A DNA stretch of 20,887 bases. It comes from an uncultured Ruminococcus sp. (GTDB lineage: Bacteria; Bacillota_A; Clostridia; Oscillospirales; Ruminococcaceae). The notes beneath the pieces are model-generated. The model had not been told where the DNA came from. It ran no database searches and saw nothing but the letters and a program-made list of their open reading frames with translations. This document shows, piece by piece, positions 1 to 11,500 of this stretch (positions within the stretch are counted from its first letter, which is position 1; the number at the start of each line of letters is the position of its first letter). The position numbers were made by a program, and so were the translations under genes. The stretch is from assembly GCA_937880065.1 (NCBI GenBank), contig CALFMA010000505.1, positions 1 to 20,887 on the forward strand, in the 5' to 3' direction.

Positions 1-90
1 TCCTTGCAGCTGCCGCACCTATCTGTTTTTTCTTTAATCAAACGGGTTTTTAGAGCTGCCCATAAGGGCTTTTTGTTAGACAGAATAGTG

Positions 91-128
91 GCAGACGTTG
101 TGTTTTTTGCAATGTCTGCTATTTTTTA
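91..128 (+). terminator. Intrinsic terminator of an upstream gene outside the window
   Basis: A 10-base arm (91-100) pairs with 110-119 with a single G-U wobble, around a T-rich 9-base loop. It is followed directly by ATTTTTTATT. No gene ends inside the window before it, so it most likely closes a transcription unit to the left and insulates the promoter at 191. Confidence 0.65.
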
Positions 129-190
129 TTGCGATTTATTTGCTTTTTTATGTAATAATTAATAAAATGTGAAATGATTGAATAATTATA

Positions 191-219
191 TTGACTTTAC
201 TAAAGCAAAATGGTATAAT
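191..219 (+). promoter_or_regulatory. Sigma-A promoter with extended -10
   Basis: TTGACT at 191-196 and a perfect TATAAT at 214-219 are separated by 17 bases. A TG at 211-212 gives an extended -10. Transcription should begin near 226, leaving a leader of about 28 bases before the small peptide gene. I see no equally good promoter before the lipoprotein, secreted protein or giant toxin genes, so this may serve the whole + strand locus by read-through of the inverted repeat at 369-448. Confidence 0.85.
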
Positions 220-253
220 TAAATTACCAATATTTGATATGGAGGAGTAGAAA

Positions 254-367
254 ATGGATAAAATTAAATACGAAGAACCCGAAATGGAAATTATAATCTT
301 TGAAACCGAGGATATTATTACCACATCCGGAATATTTACAGGTGAAGAAGATATTTTTGATAATTAA
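254..367 (+). CDS. 37-residue acidic peptide of unknown function
   Basis: This short gene starts at an ATG 6 bases after a GGAGGAG ribosome site (241-247), just downstream of the strong promoter. The peptide is strongly acidic and begins with a Tyr-Glu-Glu-Pro-Glu stretch, continues with a short hydrophobic III F segment, then DIITTSG, then an acidic tail ending in Asp-Asn. It has no signal peptide, membrane segment or cysteine. From memory, short peptides with a Lys/Tyr-x-x-Pro-Glu start and a D(I/V)ITTSG core are common in gut Clostridia, but I know of no assigned function. The layout (conserved leader, Gly junction, variable tail) would fit a RiPP precursor, a signalling peptide or a small regulator; no modifying enzyme or exporter lies in the window. 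Start and frame are well supported; the role is unknown. Confidence 0.75.
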   Translation: MDKIKYEEPEMEIIIFETEDIITTSGIFTGEEDIFDN

Positions 368-368
368 T

Positions 369-460
369 GCAATACCGCACAAATTCCCTTGACTGTTTAG
401 CATGAAACTTGATTTTTCATCTTTTGCATAGGCGTTGTGCGGTATTGCTTTGATATTTTT
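369..460 (+). terminator. Large-loop inverted repeat with T-tract; terminator or attenuator
   Basis: GCAATACCGCACAA (369-382) is the perfect reverse complement of 435-448. The right arm is followed by TTTGATATTTTTT. The 52-base loop holds a smaller hairpin, ATGAAA (402-407) with TTTCAT (415-420). It begins one base after the peptide stop codon. It could end the peptide transcript while letting some polymerase through to the toxin genes. The long loop is unusual for a plain terminator. Confidence 0.6.
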
Positions 461-478
461 TGGGTAAGGAATGAATCT

Positions 479-1420
479 ATGAAAAAAATAAGTATATTAA
501 TAATGCTGTTATTGCTGAATTGTACGCATATTTCATGCAGCAATAAGGATAATAGCTCCCTTGATGATGTGCCAAAAGAATCGGTAGTCAAAGAGGAGGA
601 TAATCATGAAAGCGTAAATGAAACCACCGAGGCTGTACAGCCTTCGGAAGAAAATACAAAGTATTCTGAAGGCGGCGTTGAACATATTTTTGATGGTGAT
701 GATAGCCAGCATTGTCATGCGCCTGATGACGATGACGGAGATTGTACTTCGGCAATTATATGCAAAACCTGTGGAATTGTTTTTACTGCGGGCAGAAGTG
801 AGCATATTCCCGGAATTGATGACGGGGATTGTACAAGTCCCGTATACTGTAATTACTGCGATTATGAAGTAATCGAAGCCCAAAAACACAGTTATAGTGA
901 TACATGGAAATATAATAATTCGGAACATTGGCGTATATGTTCAAATAATGGGTGCAGTCATATTGAAGCAGCTGCTGAACACATAAAGAACAATGACGGT
1001 GTATGTGAAGTGTGCGGATATATTATTGATATTCCTTCATCACACAGCCATGTATTCAATGTAATTGAAGCTGATGAATCGTCACATTGGAATAAATGCC
1101 TGTGTGGTGAGATAGATGAAAATTCTGTAAGTTCACATTCTGATGAAGCCGATGACAATGATTGTGTCACTCCTTTACAATGTAAAGACTGTGGATATGT
1201 TATTGTTGAGGGAAAGGAACACAGCATAGGAGTTGATGACAACAATTGTCTTACCGATGTGAATTGTTCTGTGTGCGGTAAAGTTGTTAAAGCCGGTATG
1301 ACTGAACATATCGACAATAACAATGATTTTTTATGTGACAATGACAATTGCCGGTTAAATCTTGAAGGAGTTCCTTTGGATGAAAATGAAGGCATTGACC
1401 TTCCTATTGACTGGAATTGA
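479..1420 (+). CDS. Secreted Cys/His-repeat probable lipoprotein
   Basis: I place the start at the ATG at 479, 8 bases after AAGGA (466-470). An in-frame ATG at 437 lies inside the inverted repeat and has no ribosome site. The 313-residue product opens with Met-Lys-Lys and a hydrophobic run, then cysteines at 15 and 20. Cys20, followed by a Ser/Asn/Lys/Asp-rich stretch, is the more plausible lipid-anchor site, although the lipobox (His-Ile-Ser-Cys) is imperfect. From about residue 75 it contains some eight degenerate units of the form H-x4-5-DDxDC-x5-CxxCG-x8-EH. The paired CxxC and His residues suggest small metal-binding knuckles, probably zinc; that is inference. The stop is followed 19 bases later by the next gene, so the two are probably co-transcribed. 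It is likely displayed on the cell envelope. No enzyme fold is recognisable. Confidence 0.8.
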   Translation: MKKISILIMLLLLNCTHISCSNKDNSSLDDVPKESVVKEEDNHESVNETTEAVQPSEENTKYSEGGVEHIFDGDDSQHCHAPDDDDGDCTSAIICKTCGIVFTAGRSEHIPGIDDGDCTSPVYCNYCDYEVIEAQKHSYSDTWKYNNSEHWRICSNNGCSHIEAAAEHIKNNDGVCEVCGYIIDIPSSHSHVFNVIEADESSHWNKCLCGEIDENSVSSHSDEADDNDCVTPLQCKDCGYVIVEGKEHSIGVDDNNCLTDVNCSVCGKVVKAGMTEHIDNNNDFLCDNDNCRLNLEGVPLDENEGIDLPIDWN

Positions 1421-1439
1421 TTGTGAGGAGGTTTAAATT

Positions 1440-2555
1440 ATGAAAAAAACAAAGAAATTCAAATATTTTGGATTGGTTATTTCAGCAATTACAGCATTTA
1501 CATTTTTATCGTCTGCTGTACATGCGTCGGCAACTGATACATCTTCTGCGGCTGAAATAAAAGGTCAGTATATTAACGTCGGCGGAGATGTTGAAATGCG
1601 GTATCTTGTATCTGTCAATGACACTAATGTTAGTGCTGATGACATTAAAATGAAAGTTAACTTCCACGGAACGGAAACCGAAATAACTGAAAGCACAGCG
1701 GTTAATGTTGGTGGCATAGCGTATCGTATGTTTGCTTTCGGAAATATTGCACCTCAGGCTATAGGCGATAATATTTCAGCGGAACTTTATGTGGATGAAA
1801 AGCTTACAGATAGCAACAACGGATATAGTGTAAAACAATATCTTGATACACAGTATAAAACTGCCGATGCAAAGCTCAAAAAACTTATCGAAGATTTGCT
1901 TCATTATGGTGCGGCGGCACAGACATACAAAGATTATAAAACGGATTCACTTGTAAACAAAGGATTTAAAGTGCCTGATATTACTGTAGCTGAAAGTAAA
2001 TTTACGAAGGTTGATAATTCTGAAAAGGTAGATATTTACTCTGCAAATGTTAAATTCAGTTCAGTAAATTATCTTATGTTCAAATTAAAGACATCAGGTG
2101 ATTCCTCGGAGATTGAGGGAAAGGTAAAACTTAATGGCAAAGCGGTAAGCGGTATCGCTTCTGATGGATATTATACAGTTATCAGCGAACCTATTGCACC
2201 ATACGATTTTGATACACCTGTTGTATTGACATACACAGGAGATGATGGCGATGTTGAACTTGAGTACAGTATAAACGATTATTGTTATGCTATGTCGAAA
2301 AAAGCTTCAACAGATAGTATGGTATCGCTTGCAAAGGCACTTTACAGCTATGGAAATTCTGCTTCTGACTATATGAATAGTTTGACGGGTAAACCGCCGG
2401 TAGATTACAATGCAGTTGTAAGCTATGAATATGATAGTTTGAACAGAGTTGTTAAGGTAATATATGACGATAAGAATTATATACAATATGATTATGATTC
2501 TAATGGAAATATTACCAAAGTCACAGTTGTAGAAAACGGAATAATTTTACAATAA
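1440..2555 (+). CDS. Secreted two-module protein with C-terminal YD repeats
   Basis: An AGGAGG site (1426-1431) sits 8 bases before the ATG. The 371-residue product has a signal peptide (Lys-rich start, hydrophobic core at about 10-25, probable cleavage near Ala-Ser-Ala at 29-31). Two related modules follow. Each has a beta-rich part and then a helix with a Y-G-x-x-A motif: LLHYGAAAQTY near residue 160 and LYSYGNSASDYMN near residue 302. I recall this helix-and-YG signature as a frequent, unnamed module of gut clostridial exoproteins, often next to leucine-rich repeats. From about residue 326 to the end there are two YD-type units (YEYDSLNRVVKV and YDYDSNGNITKV), the same repeat type that forms the Rhs cocoon encoded by the next gene, 17 bases downstream. 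The pairing suggests an accessory or structural partner of the giant protein. The role is not established. Confidence 0.85.
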   Translation: MKKTKKFKYFGLVISAITAFTFLSSAVHASATDTSSAAEIKGQYINVGGDVEMRYLVSVNDTNVSADDIKMKVNFHGTETEITESTAVNVGGIAYRMFAFGNIAPQAIGDNISAELYVDEKLTDSNNGYSVKQYLDTQYKTADAKLKKLIEDLLHYGAAAQTYKDYKTDSLVNKGFKVPDITVAESKFTKVDNSEKVDIYSANVKFSSVNYLMFKLKTSGDSSEIEGKVKLNGKAVSGIASDGYYTVISEPIAPYDFDTPVVLTYTGDDGDVELEYSINDYCYAMSKKASTDSMVSLAKALYSYGNSASDYMNSLTGKPPVDYNAVVSYEYDSLNRVVKVIYDDKNYIQYDYDSNGNITKVTVVENGIILQ

Positions 2556-2572
2556 ATATTAGGGAGAATAAA

Positions 2573-5500
2573 ATGAATAAGGTTTTTAAAAGAGTATTAA
2601 GCCAGTTGCTTGCTATTACATTTTCAACTCAATTAATAAGTCAGTATAGTTATCCGATAATTCCACATGTAAGGAATTATGCAAAGGGAATAGAAGTGCA
2701 GGAAGAAGTTACGGAGGCAGAATTAGCAGAGTCTTCAGTTGATAACTCGGAATCTGAAGAAGTAACTGTTGATGAAACAGTAGAAACAACTACTGAAGTA
2801 GAAACAACTACTGAATCGGAAATTGTTTATGAAGATTGGTCTGTAACTTCGAATGTTACATTGTCAGAGGCTAAAGATGTCAACAATCTCACCATTAGTG
2901 CAGGTACACTTAATCTTAATGGAAATAAATTAAATGTACATGGTGATGTAATACTTAAAAATGATGGTAAATTGTCGTTTAATAAGGGTGAATTGTATTG
3001 TAATAATTTCACCATGAGTTCATATTCTTATATGTATATGAATAATGTAAACGATTATCTGAACGTTAGCGGTGATTTTAAATTTAATGGCGGATACTTC
3101 TATACATCACATGCTACGGCAGGTACTATTGTATTAAACGGTGATTTTACTTCAAATTCATCATATTTCAGACCTGAAAAAGAACATAAGGTTGTATTTA
3201 ACGGAACTGAAAAACAGACTATTAGTATTGGAAATAATACTACATGTTTCAATATACTTGAGTTAAGCAATACAAGTAAGGAAGGTGTAGTTTCTGCTAC
3301 TCCTGTTCCTGCCAATCAAAGTATTATTTCAGGCGATTGTGTAGTGAATTTTGGTGGTGCAGCAATTGTTGGTGAAACTTTATCGGAAGATATTGAATTA
3401 GAAGGCGACTATTGTTTAGCAGCAGGAGTACTTGACCTTAACGGAAAGACATTGACAATCAACGGAAATCTGATACAGTCAGGCGGAGAAATAGTAATAA
3501 ACGGCGGTGTACTTGACGTAAAGGGAGATTACCGAATCCAGTCAAGAACAGAAAAAGAAGACGGCACATACAGCTATGGTTACAGTACAGGCTATCTGAC
3601 AATGACAAACGAAGCTGATAAGGTGAAAATCGGCGGAAGTTTTGTAACAGATTCATCAGTAAATCATAGTGGAAAACTTACAGCCGGAACAATGGAAATC
3701 GGCGGTGATTTTACACAGAACAGCAGTAAATCATCAAATAACTTTGCAGCAAGCGGAAGTCATAAGGTAACATTTACAAGCGACAAAAAGCATGTAGTAT
3801 CAGTATCATCACAAAATTCATCATATTTTAATAAACTTGATATAACAGGAGCAGAAATAGAGTTAAAATATGATACATATCTGAAAAATGAGCTGATAGG
3901 TGAAGACGGAGTTATTACAGGAAAGACAATAGTAATATGTAATAATGCTAAAGTACCAAGTGTAATAAACGGAAATGTTGAGATATATGAAAATTATACA
4001 CTTGCTAAAGATGTGCAAATAAAAGGCAGTTTGTATTTTTACTACAGCCAGTTTGATTTATCAGGATATACATTAACAGTTGACGGTAATACAACTTCAT
4101 ATGAGTCTACAGTAAAGCTGAACAAAGGAACATATAATAACAACGGAAATTTCAGCATAGGAAATTATTCAAGATTAAATATTGTAAATGCAGAAGATAA
4201 ATTGAATGTAAAAGGAAACTTTAGTTATTCAGGTTATTCCACTCAAATTACATCAGGAAAAATATATATTAAAGGAAACTGTACAATTGGAAACGGTAAT
4301 TTCCGTCCAAGCGGTGAAAATGAAATAATATTCAGCGGTGAAAAAAAGCAGGAAGTAAAAGTAACAAATACAAGTTCATATTTAAATAAAATAGTAATAG
4401 ACAATAAAAGCGAAGAAGGAGTAGTATTCCTTACAGCGTGTGAAATCAATGAAATAAGCAATCCTGATAATAACAAAGTAACATTCTATGGAGGCGGAAA
4501 GATAGGAAAGACACTTGAAGCCAATGAAGAAATAGAAGGCGACTATTGTTTAGCAGCAGGAGTACTTGACCTTAACGGAAAGACATTGACAATCAACGGA
4601 AATCTGATACAGTCAGGCGGAGAAATAGTAATAAACGGCGGTGTACTTGACGTAAAGGGAGATTACCGAATCCAGTCAAGAACAGAAAAAGAAGACGGCA
4701 CATACAGCTATGGTTACAGTACAGGCTATCTGACAATGACAAACGAAGCTGATAAGGTGAAAATCGGCGGAAGTTTTGTAACAGATTCATCAGTAAATCA
4801 TAGTGGAAAACTTACAGCCGGAACAATGGAAATCGGCGGTGATTTTACACAGAGCAACAATAAATCATCATATAACTTTATTGCTACAGGAACTCATAAT
4901 TTAGTATTAAATGGCACAGAAAATCAGACAGTTAAATTTGCAACAACATATTCATATTTATCAAATCTGGTTATTGATAATAAAAAATCTGTAACTCTTG
5001 CATCTAATGTAGTTTTAAAGGGTACTGCTTATGATAATACAGGTGTTGTCAAAGGCAGCGGATACTTATATATAACCAATCTCAAACAATTATCAGATTA
5101 CAAATTCAGCGGTAATGTTTGTTTAGAGAACAACAGTCAGAATACAACATTAACAAATGATTTAACGGTTGGTAACTTAACTGCTAATTATCTTAAACTC
5201 AATACATATAAGATAAGTGCAAATAATATCCGAATAATTAATGCCTTATATGTTGAAGACGGAACAGTTGAATGTAAGAATAACTTATCATTCGATAGAT
5301 ACAGTTATTTTTATATGCAGAATAAAAATGGTTATGTTCACGTTGGCGGAGATTTTACAACTGATTCTTGTCGTAGTACAACAGGAAATCTGATAAACGG
5401 TGTTCTTGAATTAAAAGGAGATTTCATTCAAACGTATAGTACTACTTTTATATGTGAAGAAAATCACGTTACTATTTTAAGCGGAAAGAATGCACCAAGC

Positions 5501-8500
5501 GGCAGAGAATATATTCAGACTGTAAAATTCCAAACTCCGGGAACTTCGAAATTTAATGCTCTTAAAATAACAAAGCCTATATCTCAGTATACGGTTATAA
5601 ATTCATCAGATAATGAAGTTGCTTTTGATAAAATATATGTTACATTGGAAGAAAACTATTCTGACTTGATTAAACCTGAAAAAGTCGAGGGAGTAATCGC
5701 ATCAGATGTTAATGCTACTTCTGTTCATATTTCCTGGAGTCCTTCTACAGATAATTTCGGAATTATGGGATATGAGGTTTACAGAAATGATGTGAAAGTT
5801 CAGACAACAGGAAAAACTGAATTTACAGACAATCATCTTCTTCCCGAAACAGAATATAGCTATATTGTGTATGCGTTTGATGAATGCAGAAATTATTCTA
5901 TTGCATCTGAAAAACTTGTTGTTGTAACAAAAGAAGATACAACAAAACCTGATACACCTCAAAATCTGAAAATTCGTTCAAGAACGGGTTCATCAATTAC
6001 AATATCATGGAATCCTTCAAATGATGATGTTATGACAACAGGATATAAGGTGTTCCGTAATGATGTTGAGATAGCCGATGTTACTGAGGGAACTGCATAT
6101 AAGGATTCTTCACTTGAACGTGATAAGGAATACACATATTCCGTTTGTGCATATGATAAAGCGGGAAATGTATCGGAATCAAGTTCTTTAGTAAGCGGAT
6201 ATACTTCTTGGCCTAATATTACTTCAATTACACCTTCGGATAAATCTGAAATAGGCGGTCAATCACAGGCAATTACAGTAATTTATAACGATTCCGGAAA
6301 TAGCACAGGTAACAAAGTTAAGTTTGAATACAAGGAAAGCGGAACTGATGAATATTTCCCGATTTCTGATACACTCGTAAGCCAGCAGTACTATTCTTCA
6401 GGAAAGCTTTATTCAAGATGCACATGGAATCTTCCTAAAACAAGCGGAAGCTATGTTGTAAAGGTAACGCTTTACGATGAAGATAATAATACTTGTGAAA
6501 GAGAAGTTGAATACAATGTTGTATCAAGCGCACCTGAGCTTCCTACAGGCTTTAAGGGTAAATCTGATAACGGTTTAGCAGTATTAACATGGACACCTTC
6601 TATAAGTGAAAAGTGTTCTGCATATAAGATTTACAGAGCAGATGAGGAAAATGGAGAATATTCAATAATCAGCACCGTAAGCGGAAAAGATACAGCACGT
6701 TTTGTTGATGCAAAGGTTACAGTTGGCGAAACATATTTCTACAAAATATGTGCTGTTAACAGCTACAATATCGCAAGCGATTTAAGTAAGGCAATCTCAA
6801 TTAAGGTACTTGCTGACCTTGAAGCTCCGGTTATTACTGAAATTCAGCCTTCAAGTTCACGAATTAATAAAATTGTTAGTATTAATGCGTATGCAAGAGA
6901 TAATATAGCAGTTGAAAGTGTGAAGTTTGAATATAAGTCAGGAGATTCTGACGAATGGATTGAATTAGGTCAGGGAGCTGTGGTTAACGGAAAAGCCGTG
7001 GAAAAATGGGATACAACAAATCTTAAAGACGGCGACTACTTATTAAAAGCCATAGCAACTGACAGCAGCAATAATTCATCAGAAGAATTTATCAAATCCT
7101 ATGTTATTGATAATACAGGAATAGCAAAAATAGAATTAGATGAATGTACTACTGCTTCTTCATTTGTAAGTATTCGTTGGAAAGACGTAACTGAAAGCGA
7201 TTTCGGATATTTCGTTGTTGAGAAATTAAATGAAAATAACGAATTTGTTGAGGTTGGAAGAACTTCACAGGTAACAGGAATGCATATCGAAGACCTCCAG
7301 CCGGGTACAACTTACACATTCAGAGTAGTAGGATATGACGATATCGGAAACAGAGGTATAGAATCAGATACAATAGAATTGACAACTACAGCAGATACTG
7401 TAGCTCCTGCTATTCGTTCCTTCTATCCTGCCGCTTCTGCATTTAATAAGGAAATCCCTGTTTCAATAAGTGCGGTTGATAATATCGGTATAAAGGAACT
7501 GAAATTAAGATATTCATATGATTCAGCCGAAGAAAAAACATGGACAGATTTAAAAACAATTTCATCATCAACTAAAAAAGCGTCAGAAACATTGAAACAT
7601 ACATTTGACGTTTCAGAACTTCCTGAGGGAGAAATATACATAGAAGCTGTTGTTGCGGATACTTCAGGCAATGTAAGTGCTGAGTGTATAAATAAATATA
7701 AAATTGACCATACAGCTCCATATGCAATAACTGATTTAATTGCTGACGGAAGTAACGGAAACGTTCATCTTACATGGTCGGTAAATGATGATGATATAAA
7801 GTCATTTGAAATTTACAGATGTGAAGACGGAAAAACAGTTTATTCAAAGATTGCTGACTGTTCTACTAAGGATTACTATGATACATCAGCTAAATTTGGC
7901 TGCACATACACATACAAAATAATAGCTGTGGACATTGCAGGCAATAAAAGTGCAGAATCAAATGAAACCATTACTCAGGTTTCGGAAGATACAACTATTC
8001 CTACAGTATATGGATTCAGCTTCAAATCAGGCTCAGCATTACCGATAGATCCTACAATAAGTGTTGTAGCAGCTGATAATTATAAGCTTTCAAAGGTGGA
8101 AGTTGAATATAAGAAATCAGATTCAGAAAGTGATATCTGGTTTGAGCTGTGTACACTTGATATGACATCTTCATATGATTCTGCTGATTTCAAGTGGAAT
8201 ACTTCTGAATTAACAGAAGAAAAGTATAGTTTGAAGGCTATTGCTTATGATGAAGCAGGTAATGTAAGTGATGCGTTTGTTGCAGAATATACATTGGATC
8301 TGACAGCTCCTGAGGAACCCGTTATTGAGGTACTTCAAGGAAATTGGGAACTGACAGTTCAATGGAATGAAAATGAGGAAGAAGATTTTGATTTCTATCG
8401 TTTGTACAGAAAATCAGATTCTGATTCAAAGTATACTTGTATAGGAGATACAAAAACAGCAAGTTACAAAGACACTACAGTAACTCCTGAAAAGATGTAT

Positions 8501-11500
8501 TTATATAAGGTTGAAGTATATGATAAGAGTGGAAACTTCAGCAGTTCCTCTACTGCATATGTAAGACCGGGAAATGTTGATACAATAAAGCCCGTAATTA
8601 ATATACCTGAAGTGGTGTATGGAGTTGCAGGCAACGAAATTGAACTTGACGGAAGCGAATGTACTGACAATGTAAGAATATCACTTTATACATGGACTAT
8701 TGACGGAAAATACGATAAATTCGGCGTAAAAACAGCAGTAAAATTCGACGAGCCGGGTACATATCCTGTTAAATTAAGGGTTGAAGATGCAGCAGAAAAC
8801 TTTGCTGAAGCAGAATTTTCAATCGTTGTAATGGAGAAAACCGAATACGGCGAAATGCAGATTGACGTTGTCGATGACAGCGGAAGACCCATTAAGCACG
8901 CTTATGTATACGTGTATTCATCTGAAAAAGAAAGCGAAATAAATATAAGAGCGAATTCAGAGGGTGTGGCAAATATCTTAGCACCTCTGGGTAAAAATCA
9001 GATTGCCGTATACAAGGACGGATATTTACCTGTTAAAAAGGAAATCGAAATCAATTCTGTGGGCGATAATGAAAAGATGAGAGTAGTTCTTCATAGCGGA
9101 GAACTTGTTACAGGAAGTCTTTCTGTTCACAGAATGAGTCTTGAGGAAATGATTGAAGCAGGAATTGATTTCAATAATCCCTCAAATTATCACACATACA
9201 CATTTACAATTGAACTTACTTTTGCTCAGGAACCTATACCAACTGTTATTGAGTATATCTATGTTGGCGGCGGCGGTGGAGGCGGCGGCTTTGGCGGCGG
9301 CGGCTTCATCGGCGGCGGCGGAGGAGGCGGAGGCGGCTCTGCTAAACTCAGCGACGGAAGTACCGTAAGTATTAAGCCTATCGTCAGCGAAGATATTGAA
9401 GAAGAAGTTCCTATTCTTGCGTATGTAAGAACAACCGAAAGTATATCCTTTATGAAGGATATTTATGCCGTTGATTTAGGTGTAATTAACAATGCTACTC
9501 CTGAATTTGTAATAAAGGATTGCTATGCTACATTAAATCTTCCCGACGGATTATCACTTGCAGCGCTTACAACAAAGAAGCAGTCATTAACTCAGAGTAT
9601 GGGCGATATTGCAGGACAGCAGAAAAAGACAATAACATGGGCAGTACGAGGAGATAAGAAGGGTGAATATTCACTTGATGCTAATTTCAGCGGTACACTT
9701 ATGCCTTTCAATGCTCCTGTTTATGCTAATTTCAAAACAGAAACACCGTTTACTGTAAGTGCAGGTGATGGTATTGTTATTTATGCATATCCTGAGTCTG
9801 CGGGTTATATCGGTGAGAAGTACTATATTCAGTTTGCAGTAAAAAATGAAGGAAAAGACACATTCTATAATCTTAAAACTACTTTCGGACCTTATGTAAA
9901 TCCGGGATTCAAAGAGGAAATTACAGTAACTGATCCTGAAGGAAATGTTGAAAAGCACGTTAATGAATCAGCTTGCTATACAATTCCTGATGCCAATGAA
10001 TGTTACAGCGTTCCTGTAATTTCAAATGGACAATCAATTCGTGTAGGAGTATTCAGCCCCGGAGATGTTGTTTACGGAACATATTCTACTACGTTCTCCG
10101 GTGCAGGCGATCCTGAGGAAGTATATTACAAACTCATTGATTATGTTGTAACAGAGTGGACTAAAACTACTAATGTAAAGGTAGTCGTTTCACCTATTCC
10201 AAGTCATATTACTAAATACAATGTAAAGCAGGAAATTGTTCGTGATACATGGGCTGACCCTGTTGATATGACAACAGGAGCGTTTACAGACAGCTTAACA
10301 GCAGTATCTATTACAGGAGATTCAGTATTATCCTTTGATCTGAATTATAATTCTCTTAATTCAGGGGAATCGGGACAGCTTGGATATGGCTGGAGTCATG
10401 GATTTGAAACATATCTCGATGTAAAAGCAAACAACATAAATGTTCATTGGACTCCCACAAATTATACTACATTTTTAAGCGAAAACAATGTTATAAGAAA
10501 AGTTGACGGTACAATTGTTGATAATGAAATTATAATTCATACAACAAATGATACAGGTGCAAAAAATTATATGCCTATCAATTCTAATGTGGGTAATTAT
10601 AAATTAAGCCGTGATGATGACGGAATGTATACACTCACTTCACCTGAAGGCATAAAGAATATTTTTGATGAATCAGGAAAGCTTGTTCAGATAATCGCAG
10701 CAAACGGAAAGACAACAAATCTTGAACACATTGGAAACAGCACTATAATCAGCGATCCCATTACCAACGTCAAAATTACTCTTAATTACAACGATGCAGG
10801 TCTGATTACTTCTGTAACAGACAGTGCAGGAAGATCAGCTGTTATTGCTTATAACAACGGACTTATCACAAAGGTAACAAATGCATTGGGACAAACAGTT
10901 TGTTATGAATATGACGAGAATAACAGATTGATTAAAGCTACTGTTGACGGCGAAAAATCTTCTTATGTTACAAATAAGTATGATGAAAACGGACGTGTTA
11001 TAGAACAGGATGATGGTGACGCAAGCACTCCTCTTACATACTTTACATACAAGGAGGAAAACGGAAAATTAACAGTAACTGCTACTGACAGAAATAATGT
11101 ATATGATGAAAAAACAAAGACCAATTCACATGAGGTTACATTTGTTTCCGACGGTTTAGGCCATGTTATTTCATTTACTGATCAGAACAAGAACACAACA
11201 TATTATTCTTATGATACAAAGGGAAATCTTATTTTTGAAACAGATGCTTTAGGAAATACAATTTCTTATACATATGATAAGAATAACTGGCTTGCTTCAA
11301 TGAAGGACGCAGGCGGAAATGTCACAAAAATGACTTATGACAGCAAGGGCAATATATTAAGTCTGGAAGGTCCCGATGGCGTGAAGAATGTCTATACGTA
11401 CAATATGGATAATCTTCTTGAAACAATAGTAGAAAATTCGGGAGCTAAAAAGTACTATACATACAATGATGATGGTCAGCTTTCATCAGAAACAATTGAG

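Larger units (their letters stand above)
2827..5665 (+). other. Beta-solenoid stalk region of the giant protein
   Basis: Residues 85-1030 consist of about five related modules. They are built from short strands punctuated by Asn-Gly and Gly-Asp turns: (D/N)LNG-x-L-x-(V/I)-x-G-(D/N), then GGDFTQ-like and (V/I)-F-x-G-x-x-x-Q-x-V segments. The pattern is that of a right-handed beta-helix or similar solenoid, typical of surface adhesin stalks. This is judged from the strand/turn periodicity; no named family is claimed. Two modules contain the exact repeat at 3399 and 4533. Confidence 0.65.

Noticed and set aside
54..75. Small GC hairpin followed by TTTTT as a second upstream terminator
   Set aside because: The perfect stem is only 4 bp (GCCC/GGGC) and the next pairs mismatch; the stem at 91-119 is much better.
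437..478. Upstream in-frame ATG for the Cys/His lipoprotein
   Set aside because: It lies inside the inverted repeat, has no ribosome site, and would put 14 residues before an obvious Met-Lys-Lys signal peptide start.
3459..4790. Two identical 65-residue - strand frames (3459-3656, 4593-4790)
   Set aside because: They are antisense shadows of the exact direct repeat and have no independent coding evidence.
9153..9368. Ala-rich + strand frame over the poly-Gly tract
   Set aside because: It is a shifted reading of the GGC-rich tract inside the giant gene and has no start signals.
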